Shown in pieces: positions 57,922 to 64,000 of a stretch of 64,000 bases of DNA. Made by a program: the position numbers and the translations under genes. The notes under the pieces were generated by a model, which had not been told where the DNA came from, made no database searches, and was given only the letters and a program-made list of their open reading frames with translations. The stretch is from an uncultured Treponema sp. (lineage in GTDB: Bacteria > Spirochaetota > Spirochaetia > Treponematales > Treponemataceae), in contig CAJPOF010000004.1 of assembly GCA_905372235.1 (NCBI GenBank), positions 5,340 through 69,339 of the forward strand, written 5' to 3'. Every line of letters starts with the position of its first letter. Position 1 is the stretch's first letter.

Positions 57922-58947
57922 ATGGAAAAAATACCTCTTACCGGACTTTTCCCGAACGAGATTGCCTCGGCGATGTCATTCGAGAAGGCTTTCCGTGGCT
58001 CTCAAATCTACAGATGGATTTACTCTGGCGCAAAGTCATTCGACGAAATGACAGACCTTGGGAAGAAGGACAGGGAGGCACTTGCCGAAAAGGCGGTAAT
58101 CCACTCCTCTTCTGTAAGCAAAACCTTAAATGATCCTGACGGAACTGTAAAACTACAGATTTCATTACATGACGGACTTGCCGTGGAAACCGTGCTTTTA
58201 ACCGACAGGGACGGAAGAAAAACCGCCTGCGTCTCATGCCAAGCAGGTTGCGCGATGGGCTGTGCGTTCTGCCATACAGGGCAGCTGGGTTTTGCACGGA
58301 ATCTTACAGCCGGCGAAATCCTAGAGCAGTTCCTTTTCCTTGAAAAATCTTCCGGAAAACTTGACAACATCGTTTTCATGGGCATGGGAGAACCTATGCT
58401 GAACCTAGACGAAATCCGTAAGTCAATCCGCATACTGACCGACAAAAAAGGACGGAACCTTTCTGCAAGGCGTATAACTATTTCAACTTCAGGGATAATA
58501 AAAGGAATATACGACCTTGCTGACAACGGTCCTTCGGTAAGACTTGCCGTTTCCCTCACCACGGCGGACGAAGAACTTAGAAAAATCCTGATGCCCGTAA
58601 GCGCAGGAAATCCGCTTTCCGAACTGAAAAAAGCGATCGACTATTATGCAAGAAAAACCGGTAAACGGGTTACGCTTGAGGCTGCCCTGATGAAGGATGT
58701 GAACACCGGAAAAAAAAGCGCAGAACAACTGATAGACTTCGCTTCAGGAATCGACGTGAACGTGAACCTAATTCCATGGAATCCCGTATCAACACTCCCT
58801 TTCAAAGAACCTAGCAGAGAAGAGACAAAATACTTCGCCTCCTTCCTTGAGAATGCCGGAATAAATGTGACTTTGCGAACAAGGAGAGGAAGAAGCATCG
58901 GCGGAGCATGCGGACAATTAGGCAGAACTGAAAAAAGAAAAATTTGA
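57922..58947 (+). CDS. rlmN: Dual-specificity 23S rRNA/tRNA adenine-C2 methyltransferase
   Basis: A 341-residue radical SAM methylase modifying A2503 of 23S rRNA and A37 of some tRNAs. The cluster motif is CAMGCAFC (about residue 111), with upstream CVSCQAGC; GMGEPMLN and TISTSGI are typical; the C-terminal GGACGQLG holds the resolving Cys. Length is normal. The start at 57922 has only a weak AGG upstream and may be coupled to the preceding TPR gene. Confidence 0.96.
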   Translation: MEKIPLTGLFPNEIASAMSFEKAFRGSQIYRWIYSGAKSFDEMTDLGKKDREALAEKAVIHSSSVSKTLNDPDGTVKLQISLHDGLAVETVLLTDRDGRKTACVSCQAGCAMGCAFCHTGQLGFARNLTAGEILEQFLFLEKSSGKLDNIVFMGMGEPMLNLDEIRKSIRILTDKKGRNLSARRITISTSGIIKGIYDLADNGPSVRLAVSLTTADEELRKILMPVSAGNPLSELKKAIDYYARKTGKRVTLEAALMKDVNTGKKSAEQLIDFASGIDVNVNLIPWNPVSTLPFKEPSREETKYFASFLENAGINVTLRTRRGRSIGGACGQLGRTEKRKI

Positions 58948-58972
58948 TATTATCAGAATAATAACTTATAAT
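58944..58972 (+). promoter_or_regulatory. Promoter of the HMA-like gene
   Basis: TTGATA (58944-58949), 17-base spacer, TATAAT (58967-58972), overlapping the last bases of rlmN. Confidence 0.7.
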
Positions 58973-59007
58973 CATATTGTTAGAAATCAAGCACGGAGCA
59001 TAGACAG

Positions 59008-59217
59008 ATGCAGAAGAAAATATACGTGGCTGGAATGTTCGATCCAGATACAGCAGGCAAAGTCGAAGCTGCGGTAAAAGGTACCGCCGGAGTAACAAGT
59101 GTGGTCGCAAACCCGGACAAATCTCAGGTTCTTGTAGATTTTGATGACGGCGCATCCGGAGTAGAAGACGCTATCAATGCAGCCATTTCAAGTGCGGGCG
59201 TGGAAGTTCTAGGCTAA
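59008..59217 (+). CDS. HMA-fold protein without the CxxC metal site
   Basis: A 69-residue protein with the size and pattern of a CopZ/heavy-metal-associated domain (YVAGM....VEAAVKGTAGVTSVVANP, then VLVDFDDG and AINAAISSAGVEV). The loop that binds copper in the family, GMxCxxC, reads GMFDPDTAG and no Cys occurs in the whole protein, so metal binding of the usual type is ruled out. Function unknown. It has its own promoter, and CGGAG lies 12 bases before the ATG. The hydroxyacid dehydrogenase gene starts 8 bases after its stop. Confidence 0.82.
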   Translation: MQKKIYVAGMFDPDTAGKVEAAVKGTAGVTSVVANPDKSQVLVDFDDGASGVEDAINAAISSAGVEVLG

Positions 59218-59224
59218 AAAATCC

Positions 59225-60169
59225 ATGAAACTTTCGATTCTTGATGCAAACGCATTGAATCCGGGGGATCTAAGTTGGGATGGATTTAGGAATTTTGCCG
59301 ACGTTTTTGTATATGAACGGACACCCGATGAAATGCTCTTTGAACGCATCGATAATTCTGACGCGATTCTTATAAACAAGATAGCAATCGATAGAAAGTT
59401 AATTTTAGAATGCAAAAAACTCAAATACATAGGAATTCTTGCGACAGGCTACAATACGGTCGATGTTAGCGCCGCAAAAGATGCAGGAATTGTTGTAACA
59501 AATATTCCGGCATACAGCACGATGGCGGTTGCGCAGCATGTGTTCGCATTCATACTGCATTTTTCCAACCATGTTGCCCTCCACGCAAGTTCCGTAAAGG
59601 CTGGCGAATGGATTTCAAGTCCAGACTTCTGCTACTGGAAAGCCCCGCTTACAGAACTTTATGAAAAGAAGATAGGAATAATCGGTTACGGAAACATCGG
59701 AAAACAGGTTGAAAAAATTGCCGTTGCGTTCGGCATGAAACCGCTGGTGTTTCCGCACAGACCGGATTCATCGATAGAAAACCTCTCGAGCCTTGACAGA
59801 TTGCTTTCCGAATCGGATTTTATAAGCCTTCATGTTCCTCTTACAGAAAATACCCGAAATCTCATAAACAGAAGCACAATTTCAAATATGAAAGATGGAG
59901 TTTTCATTGTAAACACGGCAAGGGGCGGAATTGTAAACGAACTTCACATGAAAGAAGCCTTGGAATCAAAAAAAGTCGGCGGATATGCCGCCGATGTCAT
60001 CGAACACGAGCCGATGGACGAAAAATGTCCGCTACTAAAAACCATGAACTGCGTGCTTACCCCACACATCGCATGGGCATCTCTAGAAACACGGAAACGA
60101 CTTTTAAATATCGCTCTGGATAATTTTAAGTATTGGCTGAACGGAAAAATTCAAAACTCAATATACTGA
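59225..60169 (+). CDS. D-2-hydroxyacid dehydrogenase (glycerate dehydrogenase-like)
   Basis: A 314-residue NAD-dependent oxidoreductase. The Rossmann motif GIIGYGNIGKQVE is near residue 152; the substrate-side region ATGYNTVDV, the catalytic Arg in NTARGGIVNE, the Glu in EHEPMDE and the His in LTPHIAW are present. Closest in style to hydroxypyruvate/glycerate dehydrogenases, but the substrate is unproven. No Shine-Dalgarno precedes the ATG; it is probably co-transcribed with the HMA-like gene. Confidence 0.9.
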   Translation: MKLSILDANALNPGDLSWDGFRNFADVFVYERTPDEMLFERIDNSDAILINKIAIDRKLILECKKLKYIGILATGYNTVDVSAAKDAGIVVTNIPAYSTMAVAQHVFAFILHFSNHVALHASSVKAGEWISSPDFCYWKAPLTELYEKKIGIIGYGNIGKQVEKIAVAFGMKPLVFPHRPDSSIENLSSLDRLLSESDFISLHVPLTENTRNLINRSTISNMKDGVFIVNTARGGIVNELHMKEALESKKVGGYAADVIEHEPMDEKCPLLKTMNCVLTPHIAWASLETRKRLLNIALDNFKYWLNGKIQNSIY

Positions 60170-60259
60170 TTTTTTTGCTGACAAGTCTTCTATCTTGCAT
60201 GGATTTATGTTAATGTATACTTAATAAATTCATTATAACTAAAAAAAAAGGAGACGGTC

Positions 60260-61543
60260 ATGGGAAGAACAATCGCAGAAAAAATTTTTGACTCCCACCT
60301 AATAGATACTCCGTTTGAAAACACCTATGTGGTAAGCCTTGACAGGGTGTTCTGCCACGAGATAACAACGCCAATCGCAATAAACGACCTCATTGAACGG
60401 AATAAAGACCACGTATTTGATTCTGCAAAAATAAAAGCGGTCATCGACCACGTTACCCCGGCAAAGGACAGCAAGACCGCAGAGCAGGAAAAAATCCTAA
60501 GAGACTGGGCAAGACGCCAGGGAATAAAAGATTTCTTCGACATAGGATGTAATGGTGTCTGCCATGCAATATTCCCGGAAAAAGGATATGTGCGTCCGGG
60601 CTTTACCGTGATAATGGGCGACAGCCACACCTGCACACACGGAGCGTTCGGAGCGTTCGCCGCAGGAGTCGGAACAACTGACCTGGAAGTCGGAATTTTA
60701 AAAGGGGTCTGTTCGTTCAGAAAGCCAAAATCAATGAAATTCGTGCTGAACGGAAAACTGAAAAAAGGCGTTTTTGCAAAGGACGTGATTCTTTTTCTGA
60801 TAGGAAAAATCGGTGTGAACGGAGCCACAAACTGCGTGATGGAATTCACAGGACCGGTGGTAGACGCTTTCGATATGGAAGAACGCATGACACTCTGCAA
60901 TATGGCTGTAGAAGCAGGCGCGACAAGCGGAATCTGCTATCCGGATGAAAAAACCGTGGACTATCTTTGGAAGTTCATCAAGGACGAATTTAAAAGCAAG
61001 GAGGATGCGGTAAAGTCGTACTCCGTATGGAAATCCGACGAAGATGCAGATTACGAAAGCGTCCACACCTACGACATCTCAGACCTTGAGCCGGTATGCA
61101 CAGTCGGCTACAAACCCGACCAGATAAAAAATGTGTCCGAAATGAAAGGAACGAAGGTGAACCAGATTTACATAGGCTCATGCACTAACGGAAGAATTAG
61201 CGATCTAAGGATAGCCGCAGAGATACTAAAAGGGCATCGCATCGCGGACGGGGTTCGTGGAATCGTAAGCCCTGCCACCCCTGAAATATACAAGACCGCC
61301 CTGAAAGAAGGAATCATAGAAATATTCATGGACGCAGGATTCTGCGTGACAAACCCAACCTGCGGGGCGTGCCTTGGAATGAGTAACGGCGTTCTTGCCG
61401 AAGGAGAAGTCTGCGCTTCCACCACAAACAGGAATTTCAACGGAAGGATGGGTAAAGGCGGCATGGTTCATCTTATGAGCCCTGCAACAGCGGCGGCGAG
61501 CGCAATTGCAGGCGAGATTACAAATTCATCTCTTTACAAATAG
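60260..61543 (+). CDS. leuC: 3-Isopropylmalate dehydratase large subunit (LeuC/homoaconitase type)
   Basis: A 427-residue Fe-S hydro-lyase of leucine synthesis. The cluster cysteines lie in GSCTNGRISDLR, and in PTCGACLGM; GDSHTCTHGAFGAF is also diagnostic. It is shorter than enterobacterial LeuC (about 466) and resembles the archaeal/anaerobe form shared with homoaconitase, so the substrate could be 3-isopropylmalate or a homologue. A strong GGAGA precedes the ATG. leuD follows after 40 bases; leuA and leuB are not in view. Confidence 0.93.
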   Translation: MGRTIAEKIFDSHLIDTPFENTYVVSLDRVFCHEITTPIAINDLIERNKDHVFDSAKIKAVIDHVTPAKDSKTAEQEKILRDWARRQGIKDFFDIGCNGVCHAIFPEKGYVRPGFTVIMGDSHTCTHGAFGAFAAGVGTTDLEVGILKGVCSFRKPKSMKFVLNGKLKKGVFAKDVILFLIGKIGVNGATNCVMEFTGPVVDAFDMEERMTLCNMAVEAGATSGICYPDEKTVDYLWKFIKDEFKSKEDAVKSYSVWKSDEDADYESVHTYDISDLEPVCTVGYKPDQIKNVSEMKGTKVNQIYIGSCTNGRISDLRIAAEILKGHRIADGVRGIVSPATPEIYKTALKEGIIEIFMDAGFCVTNPTCGACLGMSNGVLAEGEVCASTTNRNFNGRMGKGGMVHLMSPATAAASAIAGEITNSSLYK

Positions 61544-61583
61544 ACTTTGTGGCTGTTAAACTATAAGAACTTGGAGGAAACAA

Positions 61584-62117
61584 ATGAAACAGTTTGGTGG
61601 CGATATACTTTTTCTCGACAGGTCCGACATAAACACGGACGAAATAATTCCGGCAAAATATCTTACGGAAATCTCAAAACAGGCGTTGAAGCCGTATCTT
61701 CTTGAGGACCTGAAACTTGAAGGATTCAACTCAAAGACCGATGTCGCAGGAAAAAAAGTTATAATCACCAGGGAGAATTTCGGCTGCGGCTCATCAAGGG
61801 AACATGCGCCATGGGCTCTTGAGGTGAACGGAATACATGTCGTTGTGGCGGTGAATTTCGCCCGGATTTTCAGGCAGAACATGTTCAACTGCGGCATGAT
61901 GGCGATAGAAATGGACAAAAAATCCATAGAGGATATGTTCAGGACATTCGCCGAAAAGGATGCCGAAGCGAAAATCGTTATAAATGACGATGGAACAGCC
62001 AAGGTAAAGATAATAGCCGGAAGCCTTTCAAAAAGCTATCCGTTCAGCCTTGACGAGTTCGAGAAGGCTCTTGTAAAAAACGAAGGCTGGATAGGCTTTG
62101 CCGACAACAAATATTAA
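61584..62117 (+). CDS. leuD: 3-Isopropylmalate dehydratase small subunit
   Basis: A 177-residue swivel-domain partner of LeuC. Characteristic parts are FLDRSDINTDEIIPAKYL, the ENFGCGSSREHAPWAL substrate loop and VNFARIFRQNMFNCG. TTGGAGG precedes the ATG. It forms an operon with leuC. Confidence 0.95.
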   Translation: MKQFGGDILFLDRSDINTDEIIPAKYLTEISKQALKPYLLEDLKLEGFNSKTDVAGKKVIITRENFGCGSSREHAPWALEVNGIHVVVAVNFARIFRQNMFNCGMMAIEMDKKSIEDMFRTFAEKDAEAKIVINDDGTAKVKIIAGSLSKSYPFSLDEFEKALVKNEGWIGFADNKY

Positions 62118-62130
62118 GGCTTTATAAGCT

Positions 62131-63252
62131 CTAGTCTTTTTTAATCATTTTGCGGATAAGGTCAAGGGTGTTTTTTACTGTAAAACGCCAGTCAAAAGCC
62201 CTTGCCCATTCCTGTCCGGCTACGGACATCCTGTTTCTCAGTTCGGAATCGGAAACGATTTTTTCCATGCATTTTGCCATTTCTTCTATGTCATCGGAAT
62301 CAAAATAGAGTGCGGATTCTCCGCCTATTTCAGGAAGCGCGCTGGCTTTCGAACACAAAACAGGAACTCCGCACGCCATCGCCTCAAGGACAGGAAGCCC
62401 TACCCCCTCCTTAACCGAAGGGAAAATGCAGGCGACAGCTCCCGAATAAAGTTTAGGCAGACTTTCATGCGGAAAATATCCCGTAAGGAAAATGTCGGAG
62501 GCGCATGGCGAATCAAGGGCAGCCTTATGAACCTCGGCGGCATACGAACCGTCGCTACCTGCAAGCACAAGCCTGTGCGGAGAGCCTGTTTTCTCTTTGA
62601 AGCTGGAGAATGCCCGTATCAACTCAACATGTTTTTTTGCAGGCCCTGAAATCTTCGAGCAATAGATGAAATACGGTTTTTTTATGGCGAACGGCTTTAT
62701 GCTCACGGTATCCGACTCGAATTCCACGGACGGAAAAAAAAGTTTATGGTCAATCCCGTTGTGGACAACATCAATTTTTTCCTCGCCTACCCCATGGCGC
62801 ACAAGGTCTGATTTTATGAAATTGCTCGCAGCGATTATCTTTGGAACTTTAAAAAGTCCTCTTTTTATCTGGAGTTTCTGAATCCAGTCGCGATTTCCTT
62901 CAACCTTTCCTGAAAGGATAGAATTCACCACGGCTATGCCGGGAACATTGAACGATATTGGAAGCACTCTGTCAGGAGCCGGATAAATTATTGCATCGTA
63001 ATGTCTTTGGGAAGCGAATTTATTAATATTCGTGAAATGCCACAGCCTTAGCGCATTTAACGATTCCGGAAGCTGCACACTTTCGAATCCGATGTCTTTT
63101 CCCGACGTGTATGTGTATCGGTCAATCTCAGCGCCAAAAAATTCAATTTCGATGTCGCTTTCTTCGGGAAGATTGGACGCAAAGGAAAGAAGATAAGTTC
63201 CGATCCCGCTCCTTGCGTGGTCGCAGCCAAAAGTATCTATACCTATTCTCAT
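62131..63252 (-). CDS. GT4-type glycosyltransferase family 1 protein
   Basis: A 373-residue GT-B fold transferase that moves a sugar from a nucleotide donor. The acceptor-side glycine loop reads RSGIGTYLLSF near residue 15; the donor side has YFIYCSKISGPAKKH, LVLAGSDGSY, GYFPHESLPKLYSGA, and the typical PSVKEGVGLPVLEAMACGVPVL with the EX7E-type Glu pair. Donor and acceptor cannot be named. Start chosen at ATG 63252 (MRIGIDTFG); an extended -10 TGCTACAAT ends 9 bases upstream (63262-63267). No signal peptide, so probably on the inner membrane face. Confidence 0.9.
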   Translation of the reverse strand: MRIGIDTFGCDHARSGIGTYLLSFASNLPEESDIEIEFFGAEIDRYTYTSGKDIGFESVQLPESLNALRLWHFTNINKFASQRHYDAIIYPAPDRVLPISFNVPGIAVVNSILSGKVEGNRDWIQKLQIKRGLFKVPKIIAASNFIKSDLVRHGVGEEKIDVVHNGIDHKLFFPSVEFESDTVSIKPFAIKKPYFIYCSKISGPAKKHVELIRAFSSFKEKTGSPHRLVLAGSDGSYAAEVHKAALDSPCASDIFLTGYFPHESLPKLYSGAVACIFPSVKEGVGLPVLEAMACGVPVLCSKASALPEIGGESALYFDSDDIEEMAKCMEKIVSDSELRNRMSVAGQEWARAFDWRFTVKNTLDLIRKMIKKD

Positions 63253-63381
63253 ACGCCTGAAATTGTAGCAGAAAACGCTCATAGTAACTACTGTCGAGCC
63301 CAAGCCATTTTCAATGTGCGAATTCGGCGGAAATTTCAAAAATCAGATTTTTGGATTTACCGCCTTTCGTTTTTCTAAAAC

Positions 63382-63937
63382 CTACATACTACCGACGACG
63401 TTTCCGTTCATTATTGATTCAAGAGTTTCAAGCGTTTTGTAATTCATTTTTTCGTGGCTGACTTTTTTTAGAATCATTTCGGAAAACGGTTTCATTCCCT
63501 TTAGCATGACAGCAAAATAGGCTTTTTTTCCATCGTCGCATTTTATCACAAACCATTGCATTCCCGTAGAATATTTTACGCTCTCAACAGACTTCCATTC
63601 GATTTTTATTTTTCTGAAAGTCATCTTTCTGTAAATAATCTCATTTTCATCATATGTATATTTTTCAACAAAATAAACGTACACCAAAAAAAGCCCGAGA
63701 ATCGAAAAACCTATAAAAATCGCCGTTGTCGCCACCGATTCGGTTCCGTTCGGGAAAAGATTTGAAAACAATGCCGAACAAAAGAAAGTCGATAAGTCCG
63801 ATAAAAAACACATAAAGCGGCAATTTCAATATGTTTCCGACATTGGATTCTAAATCCTTTTTCTTATTTAGCTTCATCAAAGAAAATATAAGTGTCATTA
63901 CAAGACCAAAGACCACCCATTCGATTGTATTTTTCAT
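63382..63937 (-). pseudogene. Frameshifted membrane protein gene
   Basis: Two overlapping frames together make one plausible protein of about 184 residues. The first (from ATG 63937) begins MKNTIEWVVFGLVMTLIFSL and has two transmembrane segments; it leaves the frame at KSFP. The second continues with NGTESVATTAIFIGFSILG, a third helix, and a soluble PH-like domain (YDENEIIYRKMTF, EWKSVESVKYS, AVMLKGMKPF). The break lies at a TCTTTTCCCG run (63755-63758 region); one T fewer restores a single frame. It may be a true pseudogene, a sequencing error, or slippage. Function unknown; the layout recalls small membrane-anchored DUF proteins of Firmicutes and treponemes. Confidence 0.72.
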
Positions 63938-64000
63938 TTTACCCCCGATAAAAGCGTGCGATTTTTACAGATTTCATTAAAATTTGTATAAAGATAGTAT

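Noticed and set aside
60196..60240. Possible promoter TTGCAT...TATACT before leuC
   Set aside because: The spacer is only 15 bases; too weak to list.
63326..63364. Hairpin GGCGG...CCGCC followed by a T-rich stretch on the plus strand
   Set aside because: No plus-strand gene ends there, and on the minus strand no T run follows, so I do not call a terminator.
1..64000. CRISPR arrays, insertion sequences, prophage, rRNA genes, toxin-antitoxin or restriction systems
   Set aside because: Looked for on both strands; no regular repeat-spacer pattern, transposase, integrase, phage or rRNA sequence was seen.

Overview
The window looks like a chromosomal segment of a spirochaete of the genus Treponema or a close relative. 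Evidence: the gene block rpsF-ssb-rpsR-rplI-dnaB, a P83/100-type antigen, many spirochaete-type secreted HEAT, TPR and ankyrin proteins, a divergent Rnf-like operon, and moderately AT-rich DNA dense with genes on both strands. Leucine, threonine and branched-chain amino-acid genes (leuCD, thrC, ilvE) suggest a free-living or gut/rumen treponeme rather than the reduced syphilis lineage. No phage, insertion sequence, CRISPR array or rRNA operon is visible.

Layout. 1-12 kb: a partial membrane protein, rpsU, an orphan ATP-grasp enzyme, the operon metG-femAB-GGDEF, and a GH57-like protein whose catalytic residues appear lost. 12-18 kb: a tightly overlapping Rnf-like operon (membrane protein-C-D-G-E-A, no B) and a PAP2-like protein. 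18-27.3 kb: RluA-type pseudouridine synthase, a P-loop/Asp23-like fusion, pcnB, a lipase-like hydrolase, an m5U RNA methyltransferase, a secreted beta-propeller protein and a P83/100 protein. 27.4-42.3 kb: tRNA-Val, flavin reductase, trpS, folC-alr, pta, capA-hrpA, then dut-lptF-lptG-tgt-HEAT on the minus strand. 42.4-48 kb: a radical SAM/SPASM enzyme with its small lipoprotein partner, ilvE, a lipoprotein and thrC. 48-52.3 kb: an AzgA-type purine permease, rsmD and an ankyrin protein with a long Lys/Glu/Ala-rich middle. 52.6-64 kb: the rpsF-to-dnaB block, tRNA-Gly, two TPR-type genes, rlmN, an HMA-like protein without its metal motif, a hydroxyacid dehydrogenase, leuCD, a glycosyltransferase and a frameshifted membrane-protein gene.

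Points of most interest: (1) the two-gene radical SAM/lipoprotein system; (2) an Rnf-like operon in which most flavin and Fe-S motifs are missing apart from the two 4Fe-4S sites of RnfC; (3) several well-formed -35/-10 promoters ending 6-9 bases before the start codon with no Shine-Dalgarno, implying leaderless transcripts; (4) two copies of a small element with terminal inverted repeats, one carrying a nested palindromic insert; (5) likely pseudoenzymes (GH57-like, HMA-like) and an ATPase/Asp23 fusion. All assignments were read by eye; no database search was run.
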